A stretch of 64,000 nucleotides of DNA, taken from Conyzicola nivalis_A. Lineage in GTDB: Bacteria > Actinomycetota > Actinomycetes > Actinomycetales > Microbacteriaceae. The DNA lies in contig NZ_JBEPSJ010000003.1 in the NCBI RefSeq assembly GCF_040548875.1, forward strand, positions 62,001 through 126,000. Direction: 5' to 3'. This document shows positions 50,826 through 60,046 of this stretch, one piece after another (positions within the stretch are counted from its first letter, which is position 1; every line of letters starts with the position of its first letter). The translations under genes and the position numbers were made by a program. The notes below the pieces were generated by a model. That model had not been told where the DNA came from. It worked only from the letters and a program-made list of their open reading frames with translations, and made no database searches.

Positions 50826-52474
50826 GATTCCACCTTAAGCCCGAGCTGTTTGACGTGCGCGGCCGCGATGTCGGTGACCGCGGCCTCGAGACGGGGATCC
50901 TCGCCGCGGGCCAGACCCGCGTACTCGAGAGTCACGGTGCCGTCGGCCTTCTGCGTGGCCTTCACCCAGACGCGACGACGCGGGATGAACAGCCCCGTGA
51001 AGAGCCCGGCGAGGATGAGGATCGCGAACGACAGCACCCACACCTGCGACGGGTCGCGGTGGATGTCGAACGACGCGAAGCGTTTCACGTCGGTGAGCTC
51101 GATGGTTCCGAGGCCGTTGGGCAGCTCGACGGTCTCGCCGATCTTCAGCTGCAGGGCGGGAACCTCGGCACCGGACGCGTCGACCGCGCCGTCGCCCGCG
51201 ATCGGGGTGAGCGGGTCGGTGTTGAGCTGGTAGACCGAGCGGGGAACGCCGGCATCGAGACCGAGGTCGCCGGTGTAGACGCGCAGCGACAGCACCGGGT
51301 CGAGCAGGTCGGGGAAACCCGACGAGAGGGCGCCGCTGTCGAGCTTCGCGGCGGTCGGGTAGAAGAATCCGACGAGGCCGAGCTGCTCGGAGAGGCCGTC
51401 GGGGATCTTGAGCACACCGAGCGACGTCAGGAAGGTGTCCTGCGGGAGGAACGGCGTCGAGTCGGTCCAGACGACGGTGCCCTCCGGGTCGCGAACCGTG
51501 ACGGTCGGCGCGTAGCCGTTGCCGAGCAGGAACACGTCGGTGCCGCCGATCGCGAGCGGCTCGTTGACCTTGATGTTCGCCTTCTGGTCGTCGCCGCCGG
51601 GAGTCGTGGTGGTGACGTAGGCCGAGTAGTCGGTGACCTGGCCGATGGCCTTCTGGTTCTCGAGCTCGTAGGTGGCCTCGAACTTGTCGAGGCTGATGCG
51701 GAACGGCTCGAGCACGTCGCTGGCGAAGAATCGGCCGGGGTTGAACGAGTCGTAGTCGCCGAGCACGTTGACGAACTTCTGCCCCTCGACGACGACCCGC
51801 TGCCCGCTGTAGCCGAAGCTGCCGCCGATGGCGACGGAGACCAGGATGCCGACGAGCGCCGTGTGGAAGACGAGGTTGCCGGTCTCACGCAGGTAGCCGC
51901 GCTCGGCGCTCACCGAGTACGAGGCGCCGGCCTGCCCCGAGCTTGTCGAATGGGCCGACGGGTACAGCTCGGTGCGGTACCCGCTGCGCTTCAACTGCGC
52001 GCGGGCGACGTCGATGGCGGATGCCGCATCCGTCTGCCCCGTCACCGATGTGTACCCGGCGAGACGGTTCAGCCGGGCCGGCGTCTTCGGCGGCCGCGAC
52101 CGCAGCGCGCGGTAGTGGTGCACGCTGCGGGGGATGATGCAGCCAATGAGCGAGATGAACAGCAGCAGGTAGATCGACGAGAACCAGATCGACGTGTAGG
52201 TGCTGAACACCTGGAGGCCGTCGAGGATCGGGTACAGGTCGGGGTAGTCGAGCTTGTACTGGATGACGCCGTTCGGGTCGGAGCTGCGCTGCGGAACGAG
52301 CGACCCGGGAATCGACGCGAACGCGAGCAGGAGCAGCAGGAAAAGCGCGGTGCGCATGCTGGTGAGCTGGCGCCAGAAGAACCGCAGGTAGCCGACGAAT
52401 CCGAGCTGCGGCTGCGCGATCGTCGGATCGACCGGTGCCGAGTCGATGTGGTCAGAGGGGCGTGACGAAGACAT
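50822..52474 (-). CDS. resB: cytochrome c biogenesis protein ResB/Ccs1
   Basis: 550-aa partner of CcsB. Three N-terminal helices (GYLRFFWRQLTSMRTALFLL motif, then WFSSIYLLLFISLIGCIIPRS and a third after about 175), a large extracytoplasmic domain (about 210-480) and a C-terminal helix (FAILILAGLFTGLFIPRRRVWV). Residues about 173-181 (AHSTSSGQA), in the loop before the third helix, are encoded by an inserted dispersed repeat. The gene overlaps ccdA by 23 nt and ccsB by 4 nt. Confidence 0.93.
   Translation of the reverse strand: MSSSRPSDHIDSAPVDPTIAQPQLGFVGYLRFFWRQLTSMRTALFLLLLLAFASIPGSLVPQRSSDPNGVIQYKLDYPDLYPILDGLQVFSTYTSIWFSSIYLLLFISLIGCIIPRSVHHYRALRSRPPKTPARLNRLAGYTSVTGQTDAASAIDVARAQLKRSGYRTELYPSAHSTSSGQAGASYSVSAERGYLRETGNLVFHTALVGILVSVAIGGSFGYSGQRVVVEGQKFVNVLGDYDSFNPGRFFASDVLEPFRISLDKFEATYELENQKAIGQVTDYSAYVTTTTPGGDDQKANIKVNEPLAIGGTDVFLLGNGYAPTVTVRDPEGTVVWTDSTPFLPQDTFLTSLGVLKIPDGLSEQLGLVGFFYPTAAKLDSGALSSGFPDLLDPVLSLRVYTGDLGLDAGVPRSVYQLNTDPLTPIAGDGAVDASGAEVPALQLKIGETVELPNGLGTIELTDVKRFASFDIHRDPSQVWVLSFAILILAGLFTGLFIPRRRVWVKATQKADGTVTLEYAGLARGEDPRLEAAVTDIAAAHVKQLGLKVES
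51930..51956. repeat. REP-like copy inside resB
   Basis: The sequence gcctgccccgagcttgtcga, continuing atgggcc, is a diverged copy of the element at 7726-7749. It is read in frame on the minus strand as HSTSSGQAG in a variable loop of ResB. Confidence 0.75.
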
Positions 52475-53189
52475 TGATCACCGCTCCTAACTGGCTCATC
52501 CACTGCGACCACAAGCCTGTCACCATCAGCACACCGATGATTACCAACATCGAGCCGCCGACGATGTTCACGAGGCGGATGCGCTTCTTCACCCAGGCGA
52601 CGGATGTCGCGACCCAGCCGAACCCGAAGGCGACGAGCAGGAACGGGATGCCGAGGCCGAGCGAGTAGACGATGCCGAGGATGACACCCTGCCACGCCGA
52701 CCCGCCGTTGAAGCTGATCGCGGTGATCGCCGCGAGGGTGGGGCTGAGGCACGGCGTCCAGCCGAGCCCGAAGACGATGCCGAGCAGCGGTGCGCCGGCC
52801 ACTCCGGTCGCCGGCATCCAGCTCACCTTGAAGTCACGCTGCATAAACGTGAACTGGCCGATGAACACCAGCCCGAGCAGGATCACGATGACGCCGGCGA
52901 TGCGGGTGATGGTGTCGCCGTAGACGAACAGCCAGGTTCCGAGGGCCCCGAAGGCCGCGTTGGTGGCCACGAAGACGATCGTGAAGCCGAGGATGAACAG
53001 GCTCACCCCGAGAACGAGCCGGGAACGGTCGCGGCGGCCGGTGCCGCTCAGGCCGCCGACGTAGCCGAGGTAGCCGGGCACGAGCGGGAGGATGCACGGG
53101 GACAGGAAGGAGAGCAGTCCGGCGAGGAGTGCGATCGGAAGCGCGATGATGAGTTGCCCGTCGCCGACGAGCTCACCGACTCCTGGCAC
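52452..53189 (-). CDS. ccdA: CcdA thiol-disulfide transport protein
   Basis: 245-aa, six-helix membrane protein of the DsbD-beta/CcdA family that carries reducing equivalents outward to keep apocytochrome cysteines reduced. The two redox Cys are in SPCILPLVPGYLGYV and GWTPCLSPTL. Start is GTG 53189, 2 nt after the TlpA-like gene, whose product is its likely partner. It overlaps resB by 23 nt. Confidence 0.93.
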   Translation of the reverse strand: MPGVGELVGDGQLIIALPIALLAGLLSFLSPCILPLVPGYLGYVGGLSGTGRRDRSRLVLGVSLFILGFTIVFVATNAAFGALGTWLFVYGDTITRIAGVIVILLGLVFIGQFTFMQRDFKVSWMPATGVAGAPLLGIVFGLGWTPCLSPTLAAITAISFNGGSAWQGVILGIVYSLGLGIPFLLVAFGFGWVATSVAWVKKRIRLVNIVGGSMLVIIGVLMVTGLWSQWMSQLGAVINVFVTPL

Positions 53190-53191
53190 GC

Positions 53192-53785
53192 TCAGCCGTC
53201 CTCGGCGAGGGCGTCGTTGATCAGGGTGCGCAGGTTGGATGTGCCCTCGATGCCGCCGAGGATGCGGGCGGCGACGCGACCCTCCTTGTCGATGACCAGA
53301 GTCGTCGGAACCGCGTTGGGTGCGACCGTGCCCGAGAAGGCGAGCAGCAGGTTGCCATCGTCCGAGTCCATCACCGACGGGTAGGTGATACCGAACTCCT
53401 CGGCGAAACTCAGCGACTGCGCTGCCTGGTCGCGCACGTTGACGCCGAGGAAACTCACGCCCTCGCCCGCGAAGGAGGCGTTGAGCTTCTCGAGGTCGGG
53501 CGCCTCGACGCGGCACGGCGGGCAGCCCGCGTACCAGAAGTTGAGCACGAGCACCTCGCCGGCATAGTCGTCGGAGCTGACCTCGTCGCCCGAGTCGGTG
53601 ACGCCGGCGAATGACACCGGCGCCTCACGGTCGGCGGGGGCGATCTCGCTGATCGTGCCCTCGCCCGAGATGTAGTTCTTGGTGGTGCCTGCGGAGTACT
53701 GCTCGGCGAGCGGGTCGTTCGTGCACCCGGCCAGGAGGGTCAACGCGGCGACCGCTGCTGCGGCGGAGAGAAAGACGCGCTTCAC
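53192..53785 (-). CDS. TlpA/ResA-like thioredoxin lipoprotein
   Basis: 197 aa with a lipoprotein signal (LTLLAGC) and a thioredoxin fold; the active site is NFWYAGCPPCRVEAP. The cis-Pro region is NAVPTTLVID. It should reduce the CxxCH cysteines of apocytochrome c outside the membrane, fed by CcdA. Start is GTG 53785, overlapping the phosphatase gene stop by 4 nt. Confidence 0.92.
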   Translation of the reverse strand: MKRVFLSAAAAVAALTLLAGCTNDPLAEQYSAGTTKNYISGEGTISEIAPADREAPVSFAGVTDSGDEVSSDDYAGEVLVLNFWYAGCPPCRVEAPDLEKLNASFAGEGVSFLGVNVRDQAAQSLSFAEEFGITYPSVMDSDDGNLLLAFSGTVAPNAVPTTLVIDKEGRVAARILGGIEGTSNLRTLINDALAEDG

Positions 53786-54420
53786 ACTGCTCCAAAATCG
53801 ACGGATGCTGCGAGCAAGTCTTTCGCAGGATCCTGATAGTTGACCTCGACGAAGCGGTCGCCCTCGCGGCGGAGGGTCGTGATGCTCGAGAGGGTGCAGC
53901 GTCGTTTGCGGGGGTCGTGGTAGAGCTTCATGTTCTTCACCGACCGAGCGACCATCACGATCGGCATCTGGTGGCTGACCATCACGACCTCGCCGCCGTC
54001 GGCCGCGGCCCACGCGTCGCCGACCGCGGCGAGCATGCGCGCCTCGACGCTCACGAACGGCTCGCCCCAGCTCGGCTTGGTCGGGTTGACCACCCACGGC
54101 CAGACCCGCGGGCGCAAGAGCACCCCCGGTCCGAACTCGAACTTCTTGCCCTCGAACTTGTTCCACGGTTCGATGATGCGGTCCTCGGTGACGACGGGCA
54201 GGCCGAAGTCGGCCGACCACGGTGCTGCGGACTCCTGCGCGCGCTGCAGCGGGCTGGCGTAGACGGCGGTGATGTCGCGCCCGGCGAGGCTCGCCGCCGC
54301 CGAGGCCGCCATCCTGTGGCCGAGTTCGGAGAGGTGGTAGCCCGGGATGCGTCCGTAGAGGATGCCGTCGGGGTTGAACACTTCGCCGTGGCGCACGAGA
54401 TGGATGAGGTTCGCTGGCAT
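53782..54420 (-). CDS. histidine phosphatase-family protein
   Basis: 212-aa phosphoglycerate-mutase-like enzyme. The catalytic His is in LVRHGEVFNPDG, ASPLQRAQESA follows, and the second His is in VVMVSHQMPI. Substrate unknown. It is first of the unit running into tlpA, ccdA, resB and ccsB, a common actinobacterial arrangement. It is divergent from the aspartyl-tRNA synthetase. Confidence 0.92.
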   Translation of the reverse strand: MPANLIHLVRHGEVFNPDGILYGRIPGYHLSELGHRMAASAAASLAGRDITAVYASPLQRAQESAAPWSADFGLPVVTEDRIIEPWNKFEGKKFEFGPGVLLRPRVWPWVVNPTKPSWGEPFVSVEARMLAAVGDAWAAADGGEVVMVSHQMPIVMVARSVKNMKLYHDPRKRRCTLSSITTLRREGDRFVEVNYQDPAKDLLAASVDFGAV

Positions 54421-54491
54421 GCGGCAATTCTACGTTCGGTGCCGCTGGGAGTACGGCCCGCGACCATGGGCGAGGACTGTAAACTCGCGGG

Positions 54492-55820
<1,329 letters not shown>

Positions 55821-55857
55821 CCGTCTCTGCCCGATCCGTTAACTTTGATAAGGCAGG

Positions 55858-56145
55858 ATGACCCCTATGTCCAAGAAAATTGACTCAGCACGTAAGGACC
55901 TCACCAAGGCCCTGAAGAAGCACGCCGAAGTCGTCGGAGCGACCGCCGTGTCGCTCAAGAAGGCTCAGCGAGCCGCCGCCGAGGTGCACCTCGCCGCCAT
56001 CGCCTATGTCGCAGCGGTAGAGGCGAAGACCGGGCTGACCAGCCCGTTCGGCGACACCCTGCAGCCCGGGCTCGACACGTCGACGATGGACTCGCTCTCG
56101 GCCGAGCGCGACGCACTCGCGACGAAGAAGCCCCGCAAGAAGTAG
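55858..56145 (+). CDS. small basic helical protein
   Basis: 95 aa (or 92 aa from ATG 55867). Lys/Ala-rich, predicted mostly helical (SARKDLTKALKKHAEVVGATAVSLKKAQRAAAEVHLAAIAYVAAVEAKTG in outline, residues about 8-58), with a basic PRKK end. AAGG lies upstream of both ATGs. It resembles small DNA- or protein-binding helical proteins, but I recognise no family. It stands alone, followed by a long palindrome. Confidence 0.65.
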   Translation: MTPMSKKIDSARKDLTKALKKHAEVVGATAVSLKKAQRAAAEVHLAAIAYVAAVEAKTGLTSPFGDTLQPGLDTSTMDSLSAERDALATKKPRKK

Positions 56146-56170
56146 CCGGCCGGCCCGCCCCGCAGGGGTT

Positions 56171-56232
56171 GCGCGCCATCCTGGGACGAGCGCTACAGCG
56201 CGCGCTGTAGCGCTTGTCCCGAACTGGCGCGC
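56171..56232. repeat. 62-nt palindrome between convergent genes
   Basis: Inner arms 56183-56201 and 56202-56220 (GGGACGAGCGCTACAGCGC and its complement, one wobble position) meet with no spacer. Outer arms GCGCGCCA (56171-56178) and TGGCGCGC (56225-56232) flank 4-nt mismatched stretches. A very stable cruciform or hairpin with no T run; probably a terminator shared by the two converging genes. Confidence 0.8.
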
Positions 56233-56249
56233 TTGCCCGCGAGCGACGC

Positions 56250-56570
56250 TCAGTCGGCCGTGAGCACGCTCTCGACCTCGAAGTCGACGTTCGAGCGCGC
56301 CGACACCAGCGGCTTGATGACGTGCGTCGCGGCGACGTGGTCGGGGTGCACCTGGTACGCCTCGAGACCCTCGAGCGAGTCGTAGTCGGCGATGAGCACG
56401 ACGTCCCAGTTGCTGTCGGGGTACGCCGAGTTGGTCCCCACCTCGAGCGACAGGATCTCGGGGATGACCGCCGGCAGCGCGGTGAGTGTGGCCGTGATGG
56501 TCGCGGCCTGCTCGGCGCGAGCCGCGGCATCCGTACCGTTCAATTTCCAGCTGACGACGTGACGGATCAT
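56250..56570 (-). CDS. Dabb (stress-responsive alpha/beta barrel) domain protein
   Basis: 106-aa small dimeric-barrel protein. It starts MIRHVVSWKLN and has LSLEVGTNSAYPDSNWDVVLIADYDSLEGLEAYQVHPDHV in outline (about 42-81), ending VARSNVDFEVE-like. No catalytic function can be assigned. ATG 56570 overlaps the stop of the glutaredoxin-like gene. Confidence 0.9.
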   Translation of the reverse strand: MIRHVVSWKLNGTDAAARAEQAATITATLTALPAVIPEILSLEVGTNSAYPDSNWDVVLIADYDSLEGLEAYQVHPDHVAATHVIKPLVSARSNVDFEVESVLTAD

Positions 56571-56830
56571 GCGGATGCCTCCAGGAGCGCGTTCTTCAGG
56601 CGAGTCGGGTCGATGCGCCAGATGTTGTGGACCTTGCCGTTGATGAGCACGACCGGGATCTCCTCGACGTACTTCTCGTAGAGGTCGGGGTGCTCGAGGA
56701 TCGACAGCTCTTCGATGTGCACGGATGCCTCGGAGCCGAGCTCCGCGACGACGCCGTCGACCACGTCCCGGGCGGTCTCGCACAGGTGGCAGTCGGGTTT
56801 GCTGACGAAGGTGAGCTGGATCTCGGGCAC
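56567..56830 (-). CDS. glutaredoxin-like thioredoxin-fold protein
   Basis: 87 aa. The redox motif CHLC is in SKPDCHLCETARDVV, cis-Pro in EEIPVVLINGKV. DUF836/glutaredoxin-like family. A thiol-disulfide role in the cytoplasm is likely; partner unknown. Translation is coupled to the Dabb gene by an ATGA overlap. Confidence 0.9.
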   Translation of the reverse strand: MPEIQLTFVSKPDCHLCETARDVVDGVVAELGSEASVHIEELSILEHPDLYEKYVEEIPVVLINGKVHNIWRIDPTRLKNALLEASA

Positions 56831-56850
56831 CCGCCAAGTCTACTTAACGC

Positions 56851-56895
56851 AAAAAGCGCCAGTCCGTGTTCGTGATGAACACGAGGACTGACGCT
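56851..56895 (-). terminator. intrinsic terminator of the bS22 gene
   Basis: On the minus strand, AGCGTCAGTCCTCGTGTTC pairs with GAACACGGACTGGCGCT (a few mismatches), then a T run (56855-56851). It lies 16 nt beyond the small ribosomal protein gene. Confidence 0.85.
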
Positions 56896-56910
56896 AGTGC
56901 GTAAGAAGCT

Positions 56911-57009
56911 CTACTTCTTGTTGCGACGCTGGTGACGAGTCTTGCGAAGCAGCTTGCGGTGCTTCTTCTTCGCCATACGCTTGCGGCGCTTCTTGATTAC
57001 TGAACCCAT
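56911..57009 (-). CDS. bS22 mini ribosomal protein (AURKAIP1/COX24 domain)
   Basis: 32 aa, almost entirely Lys/Arg: MGSVIKKRRKRMAKKKHRK, then LLRKTRHQRRNKK. This matches the actinobacterial 30S protein bS22 described in mycobacterial ribosomes. GAGG lies 6 nt before ATG 57009, and a strong terminator follows. Encoded beside the BldC-like regulator, a usual arrangement in this group. Confidence 0.93.
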   Translation of the reverse strand: MGSVIKKRRKRMAKKKHRKLLRKTRHQRRNKK

Positions 57010-57104
57010 GGGTACCTCACTGGTTACTGAATTAGACCGACCCGGTCCGATTCGGAACCGCGGAAAAATGTACTGCGTAAGTCTAGCGCAAAGCGCTGCG
57101 AGCG

Positions 57105-57299
57105 CTAACCGGTGTGCGAAATGGGCGTCTGGATCAGCGCGACGACCGCGGATTCGGGGATCCGGAACGACCGGCCGAAGCGGATCGCCGGCATCTCGCC
57201 CGCGTGGACCATGCGGTACACCGTCATGTTCGAGACACGCATCATGTCGGCCACTTCTGCGACCGTGAGAAAACGCACATCGGAGAGATCCCCTGACAT
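57105..57299 (-). CDS. BldC-like MerR-type DNA-binding protein
   Basis: 64 aa: a single winged-helix domain (RFLTVAEVADMMRVSNMTVYRMVHAGEMPAIRFGRSFRIPESAV in outline, about 9-52). Small BldC-family proteins bind direct repeats cooperatively and control development in Streptomyces; in non-sporulating actinobacteria the role is unclear. A CATAAT box (57320-57315, minus) and an inverted repeat (57323-57352) lie upstream and may allow autoregulation. Confidence 0.9.
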   Translation of the reverse strand: MSGDLSDVRFLTVAEVADMMRVSNMTVYRMVHAGEMPAIRFGRSFRIPESAVVALIQTPISHTG

Positions 57300-57310
57300 G
57301 TCTGTGCCCC

Positions 57311-57352
57311 TCGCGATTATGGAGCACTCGTTACGGGTGTTACTAGAGTGCT
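57311..57352 (-). promoter_or_regulatory. promoter and inverted repeat before the BldC-like gene
   Basis: AGCACTC (57323-57329) and GAGTGCT (57346-57352) are perfect inverted copies with 16 nt between. The CATAAT box at 57320-57315 lies just inside the left arm (minus-strand reading), so a protein bound here would block RNA polymerase. Confidence 0.45.
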
Positions 57353-57387
57353 GATTCGCAACACTAGGGGCTGGTGTGACTCGCTGT

Positions 57388-57852
57388 CTACGGCTTGTGT
57401 GCGAACCGTTTGGTGACCGCGTCGGGCAGCGCCCCCGACACCCTCTCCGACGCGCCCTGGAACGCCGTTCTCGCCCGGTGCGAGCGGTCGGCGATGGCGC
57501 GTCCGATGGTCGACCCCACGTCGGTCCCGGCCCACGCCGAGAAGACGACGGCGTCTTCGGATGCCTCGGGCACGGTGTCGTACGCGTCCCCGACGAACGG
57601 CGCCAGCCACGACTGCAGCTCGTCGAAGGGCGCGAACTCGAGGCTGAAGTACTTCGAACGGCCCTCCTCGCGGGCGCCGACGAAGCCCAGCTCGCGCAGC
57701 ACTCCCAGATGCTTGGTCGCGGTGGGGGTCGTGACGCCGATCTGCTCGGCGAGCTCGGCCGCGGAGATCTCGCCGGTTCCTCCCCTGCCGAGCAGCGCGT
57801 GCAGGATGTCCCGTCGGGTGGAGTCGGCGATTGCGTCGAAGGTGTCGGCCAT
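57388..57852 (-). CDS. ArsR-family transcriptional regulator
   Basis: 154 aa. The winged helix is at about 1-85 (DAIADSTRRDILHALLG, then AAELAEQIGVTTPTATKHLGVLRELGFVGAREEGRSKYFSL). No metal-binding Cys motif is visible, so it is probably one of the metal-independent ArsR regulators. The C-terminal half is specific and unassigned. Divergent from trkH across about 90 bp. Confidence 0.9.
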   Translation of the reverse strand: MADTFDAIADSTRRDILHALLGRGGTGEISAAELAEQIGVTTPTATKHLGVLRELGFVGAREEGRSKYFSLEFAPFDELQSWLAPFVGDAYDTVPEASEDAVVFSAWAGTDVGSTIGRAIADRSHRARTAFQGASERVSGALPDAVTKRFAHKP

Positions 57853-57941
57853 TGGGAAAGGCTAGCGGGGCCGGGCGGGTAGTACCATGACAACCTGTTC
57901 CGTCAAGAGCGTTTCGACCCCGGTACCGAGAAGAGGTAGTC

Positions 57942-59366
57942 ATGCGCACGAAGCCCGTGCAGCACGGCTCTACCCTCGGCAGGATCCGCGACTACTTCGA
58001 GCACTTCGCCGCGGCGACTCCGGCGCGGTTCGCCATCCTCATCTTCGCGGCCCTCGTGCTCGTCTTCACCCTGCTGTTCTCCCTTCCCATCTCGACCACC
58101 TCGGGAAAGGTACCCCCGTTCGTCGACGCTCTATTCACCGCGGTGTCGGTCATCTGCGTCACGGGACTCTCGACAGTCGACATGGCGTCGTACTGGTCGC
58201 CGTTCGGCCACGTCGTGATCCTCGTCGGCGTGCAGATCGGTGGAATCGGCGTTCTGACCCTCGCCTCGATCCTCGGGCTCGTGATCTCGCGCAAGCTCGG
58301 CCTCCGCCAACGGCTCCTCGCGGCGGGAGACAGCAACCCGCTGCGCATGCACAAAGGCTCGATCGCCGAGGGCCAGGCGGTGCGGCTGGGCGAGGTCGGG
58401 TCGCTGCTCGTCACCGTGGCCCTGAGCGTGCTCGTGATCGAATTCGCGATCGCCGCGCTGCTCTTCCCCCGACTCCTGATCTCCGGGATCCCTCCGCTCG
58501 AGGCGGCCTGGGAGGCGTTCTACTACTCGGCCATGGCCTTCACCAACACCGGCTTCCAGCCCACGAGCAACGGCCTCGTGCCCTTCGCCACGGACTACTG
58601 GTTTCTCAGCGTCCTGATGCTCGGCGTGTTCCTCGGCGCAGTCGGCTTCCCCGTGATCTACGTGCTGATGCGCAACATCCGGCGCCCCAAGAAGTGGTCT
58701 CTGCACGTCAAGCTCACCCTGACGACGACCATCCTGCTCTTCATCCTCGGTGGGCTGGCCTTCTTCGTGCTCGAACTCGGCAACACCAAGACCTTCGCGA
58801 GCATGGATTTCGGGCAGCAGGTCTTCCAGCCCTTCTTCCTCTCGATGATGACGCGTTCCGGCGGGTTCAACACGATCGACATCGCCGAGCTGAACGGCTC
58901 GAGCCTGCTCGTGGCCGACATGCTGATGTTCATCGGCGGCGGATCCGCGTCGACCGCCGGCGGCATCAAGGTGACGACCCTGGCGATCCTGTTCCTCGCC
59001 GCGTTCGCCGAGGCACGCGGCCGGGAGGGGATGGAGGCGTTCGACCGCCGCATCCCGGGCGACGTCCTCCGACTCGGCGTGAGTGTCGTGCTCTGGGGCG
59101 CCACGACCGTGGCGACGTCATCCATTCTTCTCCTGCAGATCTCAGGCGCCTCGCTCGACTTCGTGCTGTTCGAGGTCATCTCGGCCTTCGCGACGTCGGG
59201 GCTCAGTACCGGGCTCACCGCGTCGGTGTCGGATGCGGGGGTTTACGTGCTCGCCGCGACCATGTTCCTCGGTCGAGTGGGTACGGTGACTCTGGCGGCC
59301 GCACTCGCCGCCAGCACGAGCCGCCAATTGTTCAAACGTGCTGAAGAGAGGCCCATCGTTGGTTGA
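57942..59366 (+). CDS. trkH: TrkH/KtrB-type potassium uptake membrane subunit
   Basis: 474-aa channel-like transporter with four M1-P-M2 repeats. The filter loops are visible as CVTGLSTVDMA, AFTNTGFQPTSNG, TRSGGFNTIDIA and ATSGLSTGLTA. It lies directly upstream of trkA, which overlaps its end, forming a complete K+ uptake system. Length fits the KtrB/TrkH group. GAGAAGAGGTAG lies upstream of ATG 57942. Confidence 0.95.
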   Translation: MRTKPVQHGSTLGRIRDYFEHFAAATPARFAILIFAALVLVFTLLFSLPISTTSGKVPPFVDALFTAVSVICVTGLSTVDMASYWSPFGHVVILVGVQIGGIGVLTLASILGLVISRKLGLRQRLLAAGDSNPLRMHKGSIAEGQAVRLGEVGSLLVTVALSVLVIEFAIAALLFPRLLISGIPPLEAAWEAFYYSAMAFTNTGFQPTSNGLVPFATDYWFLSVLMLGVFLGAVGFPVIYVLMRNIRRPKKWSLHVKLTLTTTILLFILGGLAFFVLELGNTKTFASMDFGQQVFQPFFLSMMTRSGGFNTIDIAELNGSSLLVADMLMFIGGGSASTAGGIKVTTLAILFLAAFAEARGREGMEAFDRRIPGDVLRLGVSVVLWGATTVATSSILLLQISGASLDFVLFEVISAFATSGLSTGLTASVSDAGVYVLAATMFLGRVGTVTLAAALAASTSRQLFKRAEERPIVG

Positions 59367-60030
59367 CAGGATTGCGCACAACGCGCCCGTGCTCGTGATC
59401 GGCCTCGGCCGCTTCGGGGCTGCGACGGCCGGCCAGCTCGACAGGCTCGACCGCGAGGTTCTCGCCGTCGACGCCGACGAGGGACTCGTGCAGAAATGGT
59501 CGGAGCGCGTCACCCACGCTGTCCAGGCGGATGCGCGCAGCATCGATGCCCTCCGCCAGATCGGCGCGCAGGAATTCTCCATCGCGGTCGTCGCCGTCGG
59601 CTCGTCGATCGAGGCGAGCGTGCTCATCACCGCGAACCTGGTCGACCTCAAGATCCCGCAGATCTGGGCGAAGGCGATCAGCCAGTCGCACGGCAAGATC
59701 CTCTCGCGCATCGGCGCGAACCACGTCATCTACCCCGAGGCGGAGGCCGGCGAACGCGTCGCCCACCTCGTCTCCGGGCGCATGATCGACTTCATCGAGT
59801 TCGACGACGACTTCGCGCTCGTCAAGATGTACCCGCCCAAGCCGATCCGTGGCATTCCGCTGTCTGAATCGCAGGTGCGCCGCAAATTCGGCATCACGGT
59901 GGTCGGCGTGAAGGCGCCGGGCAAGGACTTCACCTACGCGACCCCCGAGACCGTGATCTCCAACCACGACCTCATCATCGTGAGCGGAAATTCGGCCGAT
60001 ATCGAACGGTTCGCGAGCATCTCGAGCTGA
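59359..60030 (+). CDS. trkA: TrkA/KtrA-type potassium uptake regulatory subunit
   Basis: 223-aa RCK protein. The N-terminal NAD/ATP-binding fold is PVLVIGLGRFGAATAGQLD, and the C-terminal TrkA_C domain contains FALVKMYPPKPIRGIPLSES. It gates TrkH in response to nucleotides. I prefer TTG 59359, with GAGAGG 7 nt upstream, giving MVDRIAHNAPVLVIG; GTG 59338 is possible. Overlaps trkH by 8 nt. Confidence 0.93.
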   Translation: MVDRIAHNAPVLVIGLGRFGAATAGQLDRLDREVLAVDADEGLVQKWSERVTHAVQADARSIDALRQIGAQEFSIAVVAVGSSIEASVLITANLVDLKIPQIWAKAISQSHGKILSRIGANHVIYPEAEAGERVAHLVSGRMIDFIEFDDDFALVKMYPPKPIRGIPLSESQVRRKFGITVVGVKAPGKDFTYATPETVISNHDLIIVSGNSADIERFASISS

Positions 60031-60046
60031 CGTTTACACTCGCTTA

